Source of the DNA: PALSA-350 sp963794165
GTDB taxonomy: Bacteria; Acidobacteriota; Terriglobia; Terriglobales; Acidobacteriaceae
Assembly (NCBI GenBank): GCA_963794165.1
Contig: CAWCCT010000012.1
Location: 248,001-312,000, forward strand
Direction: 5' to 3'
Length of the DNA stretch: 64,000 bases
The position numbers and the translations under genes were made by a program. This document shows positions 21,436-30,761 of this stretch, piece after piece; position 1 is the stretch's first letter, and every line of letters begins with the position of its first letter. A model generated the notes under the pieces. The model saw nothing but the letters and a program-made list of their open reading frames with translations, did not search any database and was not told where the DNA came from.

Positions 21436-22463
21436 ATGCGCCACTTATCTGCCGGACGTGCTCATGCGTTTCTTAACTATCTCGCCTCCACTTGCCGGCA
21501 TAGCTTTTCCTGGATACCGTTGTTTCTCATGGCCGCCATGGTCGTCTGCCCATCGGCCCACGCGTTTGTAACCGCAGCGGATTTTAGCGGGCGGAGAGCC
21601 GGATAGAATCGGGCAACATCGATAGGCCCTGGGGGTCGCGGTGGATGGTAACGGCAACGTCTACATCGCCCAGAGCAGTGTGGTATTGAAGGAAACCTTC
21701 TCGCCAGATGGGCAATGGCTATAGCGAAACCGTCATCGCCAGGATCCAGGGGGTTGAGCGAGTCGGCATTGCAGTGGACGGTGTGGCAACGTTTATCTCG
21801 GCATAAACGGCGGGGTCTACAAGGAGACGTTTTCCGATGGCAGCTATCGCCAAAGCACCATAGCTTCCAATGTCAAGCAGCCCGACTGGATCGCGGTGGA
21901 CGGCAAGGGCAATGTCTATATCGCCGACAACGCGGATAACCGGGTTTTGAAAGAGACGCCATCGGGGAGACGATTACGCCCAGAGTGTCGTGTTCTCTCC
22001 GTCCGCGAGTGGCGCGAATTCGCTGAACGGGCTTGCGGTCGACGCTATCGGTAAGGTGTATTTCCTCAGCGACGGAAATGTATGGAAGTCGACGCCTGCA
22101 GCCGGAGGCTATCACACAACTCGGGTGCTCGCCGGTACTTATGGGCGTGGGCTTGCGGTCGACGGCGCCGGGAACCTGTACGTTACCGTCGGCAGCACCC
22201 AGGTACTACAGGAGACGCTATCGGGAGGAAGGTACACCCAAAGCACGGTGGCGACCGCCCACTTAAGTGTCGCTGCAGGCCTCGCCGTGGATTACAGCGG
22301 GAACCTCTACGTCGGCGACCTCCTAGGCAACCGGGTGTTGAAGGAGTACGCGACCAGCTCCCCTCTTCCGCGAAGCTCGGGCGGGGCCGAGCCAGGAGGT
22401 CAGCATGCTCTCTGCGCCCAAGGGGAGCAGTATATCGCAGTAGAAGCCCGATTAGGAGGATAA
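21436..22463 (+). CDS. Secreted NHL/beta-propeller repeat protein (several frameshifts)
   Basis: Starts at ATG 21436 with a signal peptide (hydrophobic WIPLFLMAAMVVCPSAHAFV). What follows is a series of propeller repeats split over all three frames: GVAVDGNGNVYIAQ, WIAVDGKGNVYIADNADNRVLKET, GLAVDAIGKVYFLSDGNVWKS, GLAVDGAGNLYVT and GLAVDYSGNLYVGDLLGNRVLKEY. At least four single-base changes (near 21600, 21712, 21785 and 21965) are needed to join them. Corrected protein about 340 aa, five or more blades. Either decaying or badly sequenced; the neighbouring genes show the same problem. Probably a surface binding protein; ligand unknown. Confidence 0.75.
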
Positions 22464-22483
22464 TTTCTTTAGGGAGTCCTCTT

Positions 22484-22833
22484 ATGGGCAGTGTCGCTCT
22501 TTTGCAGTCGCTTAAAGACAGCATCGTTGGCCAGGCTGGGGTGAAGACCATCTTTGGCGACCCCATCTCCGCCCAGGGAAAGACGGTTATCCCGGTGGCC
22601 AAAATCACCTATGGCTACGGTGGCGGCGCGGGCACGGGTGGGGTAGGAAATTCGAGCGCACAGGGTGAAGGTGGTGGCGGAGGCGCCGGCGTGCGCGCCA
22701 TTCCTGTGGGAGTGATCGAGGTTAGCGACGGCAGACCCGCTTCATACCGATCACCAGCCGAAAGAAGCTGGCCGGGGCCGTACTGGCGGGTATGTTTCTG
22801 GGCATCTCATTGGGTTGGCGTAAACGGCGTTGA
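22484..22833 (+). CDS. GerW/YtfJ-family sporulation-like protein (one frameshift)
   Basis: Short protein (about 116 aa corrected) with the YtfJ layout: an N-terminal helix (LLQSLKDSIVGQAGVKTIFGDPI), a beta stretch TVIPVAKITYGYGGG, a Gly-rich segment GEGGGGGAGVRAIPVGVIEVSDG and a C-terminal hydrophobic tail. The frame breaks near 22732; adding one base gives FIPITSRKKLAGAVLAGMFLGISLGWRKRR and a stop at 22833, matching the family's ending. AGGGAG lies ahead of the ATG. In Bacillus the family is spore-associated, but it is widespread in non-spore-formers, so no sporulation role is implied. Confidence 0.78.
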
Positions 22834-22861
22834 CACGGCCGCTCTGACGATTGAGATCGAT

Positions 22862-24557
22862 CTACCTGGTGCTCGGCTCCTGCGGGATCGCAGCTCCATC
22901 GGAGCGAGGGTCGCCCGCGGCAAAATTGACCTGCCGGGTGCTGTCGCGGACAACGGCCGCGCCCTGACCGACAGAGAAAGAGAAAGGCTCCAGGAGCTTG
23001 ATCTGGTGGCCGCGTTGCGTAAGCCCAGCGCGGATGTCGGCGGGGATGGTCTCCTCCATCTGGACATCGCAGCCTTCGAAGGTGTCCTTGGTGAAGCGCG
23101 GCTGTTCGAGCGCGGCCTGGACATTCATTCCGTAGTCGACGATGTTGGCGACGAACTGCGCGTGCGCCTGCGCCTGGTTCCAGCCGCCCATGATGCCGAA
23201 GCCGATGTGGATGTCGCCCTTCTCCATGAAGGCGGGAATGATGGTGTGCAGAGGGCGCTTGTGTCCGGCAAGTGAGTTGGGCAGGCCGGGCGTGAGTTGA
23301 AAACCGGCGCCGCGGTTATGGAAGGAGAAGCCGAGTCCCGGGGCGACGAAGCCGGTGCCGTAGCCGGCATAGTTGCTCTGGATGAGCGAGACGATGTTGC
23401 CCGTCCTTGTCGATGGTGGAGAGATAGATGGTGGAGTTGCCGTGCTTGTCGAGCTCCGCCGCGATATCCGAGGGAACGACCTGGCAGGCGGCCTTGTTCA
23501 TGTCGATGAGCTTCGCGCGTCTGCTCGGCAAGGTCTTTCGAGATGAGCTCCTTGACGGGGATCGGGGTGAAGCGCGGATCGCCGACGTACTTGTACATGT
23601 CGGCGTAGGCGAGCTTCTTGGCCTCGATCATGACGTGCAAGCGCATCGACGGAGTTGTGGCCGTACTGGGCCATGGGAAAGTGCTCCATGATGTTGAGCA
23701 TGGAGAGCGCGGCGATGCCCTGGCCGTTCGGCGGCAGCTCATAGACGGTCCAGCCGCGATAGGTGGTGGAGACAGGCTCGACCCACTCGGGCTGGAAGTC
23801 GCGGAAGTCTTCGAGCGTGTGCGGCCGCCGTGGGCGTCGAGGAACTTGACCATGGTTTCGGTCATGGGGCCGTTGTAATAGGCGTCGCGGCCATGAGCGG
23901 CGATCTGGCGAAGAGAGTTCGCCAGCGCGGGGTTCTTGAAGAGATCGCCGGGCTTCGGAGGCGTGGGCCAGAGGATCGTAGGTCTCTTTGTAGCCGGGCT
24001 GATTCATGAGCTTCTTTGCGACCCAGTAGCGGGCGTTGCGCTCGGCGAGCGGGAATCCGTTCTGCGCGTAGTAGATGGCGGGGGCGAGCAGCTTGCTGAA
24101 AGGCAGGGTGCCGAAGCGTGTGCGCAGGGCGTCCCATCCGGCGACGGCGCCAGGGACGTCGATGGTCTCGACGCCGATGGGATTGATTTCGGTGACGCCT
24201 TTGGACTTGAGGTAGTCGATGGTCAGCGCCTTGGGCGTCCAGCCGCTGGAGTTGAGGCCGTAGACCTTGCCGGTTTTGGCCTCGTAGTAGAGCATGAAGA
24301 GGTCGCCGCCGATGCCGTTGACGTAGGGCTGGACGACGCCCATGACGGCGTTGGCGGCGATGGCGGCATCGATGGCGTTGCCGCCTTCTTCGAGGATGTG
24401 AGCGCCGGCCTGCGAGGCGAGAAACTGCGGCGTGGAGACGATGCCGAACTTCGAGACGACCATCGAGCGGCCTTGTCCGGGAACGGAGGAAAACTGCTGC
24501 GCCCAGCACGATCACGGAGTAAAGAAACATTACGGCCAGACACGCGAAATGTTTCAT
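22862..24557 (-). CDS. ggt: Gamma-glutamyltransferase family protein (multiple frameshifts)
   Basis: Exported Ntn-hydrolase of the gamma-glutamyltranspeptidase family. The ATG at 24557 begins a signal peptide (MKHFACLAVMFLYSVIVLG). Family segments follow in alternating frames: ILEEGGNAIDAAIAANAVMGVV, GIGGDLFMLYY, PGAVAGWDAL, YELPPNGQGIAALSMLNI, the processing site HGNSTIYLSTIDKDG with the catalytic Thr, and GFGIMGGWNQAQAHAQFV near the end. At least six single-base shifts must be corrected (about 24490, 23960, 23830, 23650, 23530 and 23400), giving about 565 aa. Family is certain; whether the gene is intact in the cell cannot be told from this sequence. Confidence 0.85.
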
Positions 24558-24942
24558 ATCACCTCTTGATTGAGTCCGGACGAGACCAAAGCGAATCGAC
24601 TCATGCTTCCCGAATGCTTGCGCCGTTTCCTTATACCCTCCGTTCGAACGATGCGACGACACGTGTCGACTGGATAACCGACAGGGTGAAGTTGACTGCG
24701 CGGATAGCGCATCACGGAGTTCGGTGATCACGTTCACCCAGGACTGCGTCCTTGTCACGGGACCTATGTGATGTCTCCTCCTAACCCCCAAAGAGGGGGG
24801 AGAAACAACCACCAATGCGGGTTTCCCAAACGCGACGCTGCACCGATGATGTTCAAGTACACGCAAATATTCCGAAGGCCCTGATTGCTGACGCATTCCT
24901 AGCGGCAGCGAAACCCACGAAACAAAACCAAAAGGAGATGCC
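24558..24942. other. Divergent intergenic region, ggt / alpha-beta hydrolase
   Basis: 385 bases. A fragment CACCCAGGACTGCGTCC near 24735 resembles the REP-associated hairpin at 33788-33814 but lacks the second arm, so it may be a decayed copy. AAAGGAG precedes the hydrolase ATG. No gene seen. Confidence 0.45.
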
Positions 24943-25818
24943 ATGGATACGATCACAGTGAAAGACGGCACGCAGATTTACTTTAAGGATTGGGGCACCG
25001 GGCAACCGCTCTTCTTCCACCATGGCTGGCCGCTCTCAGCAGACGACTGGGACGCTCAGATGATGTTCTTTCTGGACCACGGTTATCGGGTAATCGCCCA
25101 TGATCGCCGCGGGCACGGCCATTCCACCCAAACGATAAGCGGGCACGACATGGATACTTATGCCGCCGATGTTGCCGAAGTCGTCAAGGCTCTTGATCTG
25201 AAAGATGCCGTGCATATCGGACACTCTACCGGAGGCGGCGAGGTGGCACGCTATGTAGCCCGGTACGGCAAAGGGCGAGTGGCAAAAGCAATCCTGATCA
25301 GCGCGATTCCGCCGGCGTTCATGAAGTCGGACAGAAATCCTGACGGCGTTCCGAGGGAAGTCGTCGACGGCCTGCGCGACGGCACTGCGAACCATCGTTC
25401 GCAGTTCTATAAAGACATCACGATCCCGTTCTATGGCTTCAACCGTCCAGGAGCCGTTGTCTCCGAGGGTATTCGAGAGAACTGGTGGCGGCAGGGCATG
25501 ATGGGTGGCATCAAGGCTCAATACGACTGCATCAAGGTCCTCTCGGAAACCGAGTTCTACGACGATCTCAAGATGATCGATGTTCCAGTCCTGGTAATGC
25601 ATGGTGAAGACGACCAGATTTGCCCGTTCCTAACTACTGGAGCAAGGTCAGTCAAGCTACTGAAGCACGGCACGCTGAAATCCTACCCTGGATTTCCGCA
25701 TGGCATGCCAACCACGCATGCGGACGTGATCAATCGCGACATCCTCGAATTCTTAACTACGGACCACCGCGCGGCCGAGGTGGGCGAGGGTGCGTTGGCG
25801 GGCGCTTCCTCGACCTAG
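24943..25818 (+). CDS. Alpha/beta hydrolase, non-haem chloroperoxidase/arylesterase type
   Basis: Alpha/beta-hydrolase of 291 aa in the cofactor-free haloperoxidase group, whose members act as esterases and can form peracids. The catalytic Ser lies in GHSTGGGEVARY, the Asp in VMHGEDDQICP and the His in FPHGMPTTHADV, with the oxyanion strand FFHHGWPLSADDW. No signal peptide, so cytoplasmic. The last 17 residues (RAAEVGEGALAGASST) extend past the usual end. AAAGGAG precedes the start and a terminator follows at 25866. Natural substrate unknown. Confidence 0.92.
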   Translation: MDTITVKDGTQIYFKDWGTGQPLFFHHGWPLSADDWDAQMMFFLDHGYRVIAHDRRGHGHSTQTISGHDMDTYAADVAEVVKALDLKDAVHIGHSTGGGEVARYVARYGKGRVAKAILISAIPPAFMKSDRNPDGVPREVVDGLRDGTANHRSQFYKDITIPFYGFNRPGAVVSEGIRENWWRQGMMGGIKAQYDCIKVLSETEFYDDLKMIDVPVLVMHGEDDQICPFLTTGARSVKLLKHGTLKSYPGFPHGMPTTHADVINRDILEFLTTDHRAAEVGEGALAGASST

Positions 25819-25865
25819 GCCGCCTGTTTGCGATTTAGGATTGGCTAGGAAGGCGCTTCTTTGAC

Positions 25866-25906
25866 AAATCCCACCGGTTCGCGCGTCGGCGACGGTGGGA
25901 TTTCTT
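25866..25906 (+). terminator. Rho-independent terminator after the alpha/beta hydrolase
   Basis: Stem AAATCCCACCG / CGGTGGGATTT (about 11 bp) around a 16-base loop, followed by CTTTG. The 3' U-tract is short, but the stem is strong and lies 47 bases after the stop. Confidence 0.7.
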
Positions 25907-26084
25907 TGCTCCTTTGTATGGTTTGTGTTCGGCGTCCTCACGCGGACCGTGAAACACGGTTCTCGTTGGCTCCTGATAAAAAGTATCGGAGCAACAAGAA
26001 CCGAAGCCCCCTTCGACTTTCAGCGGTCCCTCCCGAGCCTTTCGATCTGCACCGCACCTGCGGCGCAGACGTTTGTACGGGGGG

Positions 26085-26197
26085 GCGCACCGCAGGTCCC
26101 TCGGCTACGCTCGGGATAATAAAGGGGAGAGTAGTGGTGTTTCCCCTCAACGCCAGATGCGGATTGAGGCCACCGCAGGTCCCTCGGCTGCGCTCGG
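26085..26197. repeat. Dispersed intergenic direct repeat, copy 1
   Basis: A unit beginning CTCGGGATAATAAAGGGGAG, running through GTAGTGGTGTTT and CAACGCCAGATGCGG, and ending CCGCAGGTCCCTCGGCTGCG. A partial copy of the end (ACCGCAGGTCCCTCGGCTAC) precedes it at 26088-26114. The second full copy is at 26416-26513. No open frame or terminal inverted repeats. The 25907-26576 gap contains no supported gene. Confidence 0.75.
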
Positions 26198-26415
26198 AGG
26201 CTGTGGGTTTTTTAATCTCCCTTGTAGTATGTGGCCGGAAAGCTCTGAAGAGCATCTGCCATCAAGCATTGCCGGGGTCCTTCGACTTCGCGCCATAAGA
26301 CTCTCTGGCATGCGATAGATCGGCGAGGCGCTTCGCTCAGGATGACGCCTTTCTGGAGGGATTGAAAAACATCTGGCCGGGTCAAAAACACGAGAAGATG
26401 GAAAAAGTCACCTGC

Positions 26416-26513
26416 TCTCGGGATGACAAAAGGGGAGAGTAGTGGTGTTTGCTCTCAACGCCAGATGCGGGTTGAGAGCACCGCAGGTCCCTCGGCTACG
26501 CTCGGGATGACAA
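26416..26513. repeat. Dispersed intergenic direct repeat, copy 2
   Basis: Second copy of the unit at 26111-26197, same orientation, differing by a few substitutions and short length changes. It ends with CCGCAGGTCCCTCGGCTACG and another CTCGGGATGACAAAG, which is how the next unit would begin, so the units may be designed to abut head to tail. Function unknown. Confidence 0.75.
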
Positions 26514-26576
26514 AGCGGAGGGTAGTCGGGATCACTATCCGTCGATGCCCGAGCCGTCCGGGACCTTAACCGATTA

Positions 26577-27269
26577 TCAGTTACCGCGCACGCTGGAGGC
26601 CTCATCAATCAGGCCAGAAAACGACCGGAACGCCTCCACAATTCGCCCTGGCAACTCCTGATGATTCTTCTTGCTGAGAAGTTCGTGCCCCGCACCCGTG
26701 ACGCTAAGCAGCTCGGTTCGCGCGGGGATCAGCTCTAACGCTGATGCCAATTCTTCAATCGAGCCAAAGCCGTCGCGGACACCGTGCGCAAATAGCGCCG
26801 GCGTTTGCAGGCGTGGGAAGTGTGCGGTGCGTAACTCGCCCGGTTTCTGCGGCGGATGGAGCGGATAGGAGAGCAGCAAAAGATAATCGACGAGGCCGGG
26901 CTCATCCGCGGCCAGCATCGACGATTGCCTTCCTCCATAGGAATGACCACCCAGGAACACGCGCCCTGAAGCTTGTCGCCGCACACACGCAATCGCCGCG
27001 CGTAGGCCAGCCTGGTCACGCTCCGCACTGCCGCGCGGCGGCGGCCCGTGCGGTCGCGATTGACGAAAAGGCAGATCGCAGCGGAGGACGGTCAAGCCGG
27101 AAGCGGAAAACGCATCCGCCAGTGTAATCAATAGCGGGGCGTCGCAGTTCGCTCCCGCACCGTGCGTCAGCACCAGCCAATCGCCAGGCGAAGCGGTGGA
27201 GCGATGGAGGAACCCTCGAACCGCGACTCCATCGGGCGAATCTTCGCGAAATTCCTGGTAGTTCTTCAA
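26577..27269 (-). CDS. Alpha/beta hydrolase, TEX30/KANL3-like family
   Basis: Small cytoplasmic alpha/beta hydrolase (230 aa). It has the strand LVLTHGAGANCDAPLL, an early Arg/Pro-rich loop (FRQSRPHGPPPRG), the nucleophile elbow GGHSYGGRQSSML, an Asp in FAHGVRDGFGS and a His in GAGHELLSKK, so the catalytic triad is complete. This layout is that of the bacterial relatives of TEX30. It sits 26 bases from the amine-oxidase gene on the same strand, possibly co-transcribed. Substrate unknown. Confidence 0.87.
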   Translation of the reverse strand: MKNYQEFREDSPDGVAVRGFLHRSTASPGDWLVLTHGAGANCDAPLLITLADAFSASGLTVLRCDLPFRQSRPHGPPPRGSAERDQAGLRAAIACVRRQASGRVFLGGHSYGGRQSSMLAADEPGLVDYLLLLSYPLHPPQKPGELRTAHFPRLQTPALFAHGVRDGFGSIEELASALELIPARTELLSVTGAGHELLSKKNHQELPGRIVEAFRSFSGLIDEASSVRGN

Positions 27270-27295
27270 GCAGGTAGGTTACACCTCCGCCTGCC

Positions 27296-28889
27296 TCAAC
27301 TCTTTACCTGTTTGGCAATGCGTTCGATGGTGTGATGGGCGGAGAGTATGGCACCTTCCTGCCAGGCTACGAGGTGAGAGAGGTAGTCGCCCGCGAAGTA
27401 GGTGCGGCCTTCGGGCTTCTCCAACTGGCTGTATGCCGACGCGCTGCTGGGCGGCCCGGTTGTTGGCGAAGCAGCCAAGGGAATAGGGAATCTTCGCCCA
27501 GCTGACATAGATAGGCTTCTGGAGCAGTTGGCCGCGGCCGGGATGAAGTGTTTCGACCGCTGCCCGCGAAGCGTCAAACTTGGCTTCCATGCTGGGCAGA
27601 GCGCCGAAGGCGGGCGGTTTGTCCGATGGATTACCAGTCCTGCTGGCAGAGTTAAGGCCGTCAGAGCCGAAGCCGGAAATCAGCACCCCGGTGGGAGAAA
27701 AGAGTTTTGCGCTGGGATACCAGACCAGGTCGACGTCGCTCTTTGAGGAAGGAAATACCGCCGTAGATGTGGTTCTCTTTCTCCCAGAATCGAGGAGATT
27801 CCCAGGCGATTTTGTAAGCGGCAAACATCTGCATGCCGGTGATCGCCTGCCGGGCTTCCGCGGAAAAGTTATTTTTGGTGGTGGCGAGAACGGCGAGAGG
27901 CATGGTGCAGATGCAGTAGTCGGCCGTGATTGTCTGCGGCGTCCCGCCCTTGTCATAGGCGACGGTCACGCTGTTGTCGCCGGTGGTGATCTCGGAGACT
28001 GGGCATTCGTAATGGATCATGTCCCGCAGGCAGCGCCCGGGCAAAGCCATAAGGAATACGATCCATGCCACCCACGGGCTGGAACATGGTCGCCTGCCAA
28101 TCGATTTCGTCGTCATAGAACTCGCCTTTGGACAAGTCGGCGGCCAGCAGCTCGTGAAGTTTCAATGGCTGGTGAAGCACGTGCTGAGCCGGGGCCGGCG
28201 CCGCGAGGCGTAACAAAGCCCGCGCGCATGGTGCCGACATATTTCCCATTGGCATCCAGGTCGCCGAAGTCCTGCAGAAGATCCAGCAACAGCGAAGTGT
28301 CCTCTTTGGAGAGGGCATTGTCGAGGGTGTCCGCGTGCAGGCACTTGGAGAACAGCTCCGCAATGTAGCCGCGGGTATCGTGGACGACCTGGCGCTGCTC
28401 GACCGGCTTGCCGCCGTTTAAGAGCGGAGACTGCATGAGTGCGGAGCGGGAGACGTTGACCTCGACTTCCAACGGCACGCCCAGTTGCTGGCAATAGTTG
28501 AGCAGGTGGGTGTGGATGGAGGGGATGCGGGCGGGTCCGGCGTTAAGGTAGCCGCCGTCCGCCCAGGTACAGTTCTGCGCGGTTCCATCGGTGAACTCGA
28601 CCTTGCACCCGTCGCGAACAGTCCAGTTGCGGCCCCCGGGGCGGCTGCGCGCTTCGAGGATGGTGCAGGTGAAACCGGCCTTGCACAGCTCGTAGGCGGA
28701 AACCAGGCCGGCAATGCCGGCACCGAGGATGACCACGCTCTTCCCGTGGCCAAAGTCCGCGGAGAGCTGGGGGAGGGGAGAAGGGCCAGGGGCAGCCGTG
28801 AGACCCAGGACCTGCATGGCGCGAAAGGCTGCGGAATAGCCGCCGATTTGGGCGATGCGCTCCAGGAAGACACGTCGAGTGAGGCTCAT
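27296..28889 (-). CDS. Exported flavin amine oxidase (at least four frameshifts)
   Basis: FAD-dependent amine/amino-acid oxidase. The N-terminus MSLTRRVFLERIAQIGG is Tat-like, then the FAD fold VVILGAGIAGLVSAYELCKAGF and EARSRPGGRNWTVRDG. The body (FQPVGGMDRIPYGFARALP, YCICTMPLAVLATTKNNF, FWEKENHIYGGISF) and C-terminus (GRTYFAGDYLSHLVAWQEGAI) are in three frames with shifts near 28200, 28038, 27745 and 27440. Corrected length about 530 aa. I start at ATG 28889; a GTG at 28904 is possible. Likely oxidises amines or L-amino acids in the periplasm, releasing H2O2. A second, intact amine oxidase is at 62699. Confidence 0.83.
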
Positions 28890-28973
28890 TGGTGTCGGCT
28901 CCACGTTAATTTTTTGTGAAGGGTCCCAATTCCAGTCTGTAACAGGTCAAGTTGCCTGGCAAGTAGAAAGCCT

Positions 28974-30741
28974 TCAGCGAGTGACGGCCAACTCCTCTTC
29001 GAGCAATTGCTTCTGGAACAGATCCGCGTAGTAGCCGTTGCGGGCAATCAATTCATCATGCGTCCCCAGCTCCACAATTCGGCCGGCCACCAACACTGCA
29101 ATTTGGTCGGCGTGGCGAACGGTGGAGATGCGGTGAGAGATGAACAGAGTCGTGCGGCCCTGCATCACGCGCTGCAGCTCGCCGAGGATTTGTTCTTCGG
29201 TGTAGGTGTCCACGCTGGAAAGGGCATCGTCGAGGATCAGGATGCGGGGGTTGCGGATGACGGCGCGGGCAATGGCTGTACGCTGCTTCTGGCCACCGGA
29301 CAGGGTAACGCCGCGCTCGCCTACCGTGGTTGCCAGGCCGGCAGGGAATTCCTCAAATTCGCGGCGGATGTGCGCCGCCTCAGCCGCCTGCAGCACCTCG
29401 TTGTCAGTGGCCTGAGGAGCGCCAAAGGCGATGTTTCCGCGAATGGTCTGGCTGAATAGAAAGGTCTCCTGAGGCACGAAGCCAATATTGGCGCGCAGCA
29501 GTTCCAGGGGATAATCGCGGATGGGCCGGCCATCGATCAAGACCGCTCCCGGGGCGGCGTCATAAAGCCGCGGGATAAGACTGACCAGGGTCGATTTCCC
29601 TGATCCGGTTGGGCCCACGATGGCAAGACTGCTCCCGGCCGGAATCTTGAGTGACAGCGAGTGCAGCACCTCGGCGCGGCCGGCGTCGGCTCCGGAGTAA
29701 GAAAAGTCCAGGTTGCGAAACTCTATCTCGCCGCGCAGTTTCAGATCGGCTGGAATCGTGGCATCCGCCACGGCATCATCGATAGCGGGCTTATCCGACA
29801 GCAACTCATCGATTCGCACCACCGAAGCGGTGCCTCGCTGCCACAGATTGACCACCCAGCCCAGCGCGATCACAGGCCAGGTCAGCATCACCATGTAGGT
29901 GGTGAAAGCGACAAAGTCACCGATGCTGATGCGATGCGAAACCACCTCGTGACCTCCCACCAGCAGGGTGATGGCCAGGGCGAGGCCGAGCACAAACTCC
30001 AGTGTGGGCCACAGCATGCCCATGAGCTGAACCAGGCGCAGACCGCGACGGATATTTTCCTGGTTGGATTTCTCAAAGGCCGCGATCTGGGCTTTTTCCT
30101 GGGCAAAGGCGCGGACTAGCCGGGCGCCGGAGAAATTCTCCTGGGCCTGCGCGGAAATTTCCGAGTACATGGCCTGAATGCGCTCGAAGCGCTCATGAAT
30201 CTTGCGTCCCAGGGCTTGCACCAGGATGCTGGCCAGAGGGAGCGGGACCAGCGCCACCAGCGTGAGCCGGGGGCTGATGCGGAGGAGAAAATATAAGGCG
30301 CCGACGGAGAACAGGACCGTGTTGGCGCTATACATGATGGCCGGGCCCCAGCAGCATACGCACTGCGTTCAGGTCGTTGGTCATGCGGGCCATGATGTCG
30401 CCGGTACGATGTTGCTGAAAGTAGGCGGCCGGTTGCCGCTCCAGATGGCGAAAGAGATCGTTGCGCAGGTCGAACTCAATTTCGCGGGAAATGCCGATGA
30501 TGATCCAGCGCGTAAGAAAGAGGAAGACGCCCTTGCCGGCGGAAATTCCTACCAGCAACCAGGCATAGCGGAAAATTTTTTGCCGGGTGACGCCATGGTT
30601 CAGGTCATCGATGGCGATACGAATGACCTGGGGAAAAAAGATCCAGAAGGCATTGGCGAGCACCGCGACCAATCCGCCCCAGATAAAGTCGCGGCGATAG
30701 CGGCGCAGATAGGGGAACAGCGGCCGGAGGGTGGCAAGCAT
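28974..30741 (-). CDS. ABC exporter, fused permease and ATPase, MsbA/MdlB-like (one frameshift)
   Basis: Homodimer-type ABC exporter half (about 589 aa corrected). An N-terminal six-helix membrane domain (EFDLRNDLFRHLERQPAAYF, TGDIMARMTNDLNAVRMLLGP) is followed by an ATPase with Walker A GPTGSGKSTLVSLI, signature LSGGQKQRTAIARA and Walker B ILILDDALSSVD. The frame breaks near 30340, where one extra G in GGGGCCCGGCC separates LLGP from AIMYSANTVLF. It lies 20 bases downstream of the LptF-LptG gene on the same strand, which favours a lipid or envelope substrate; that is inference. Confidence 0.92.
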
Positions 30742-30761
30742 GCCCTATAATTCTACCCGTC

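Noticed and set aside
22082..23275. A 397-codon plus-strand frame
   Set aside because: It joins wrong-frame NHL sequence, part of the GerW-like gene and antisense ggt; only the GerW segment (22484-22730) is real coding sequence.
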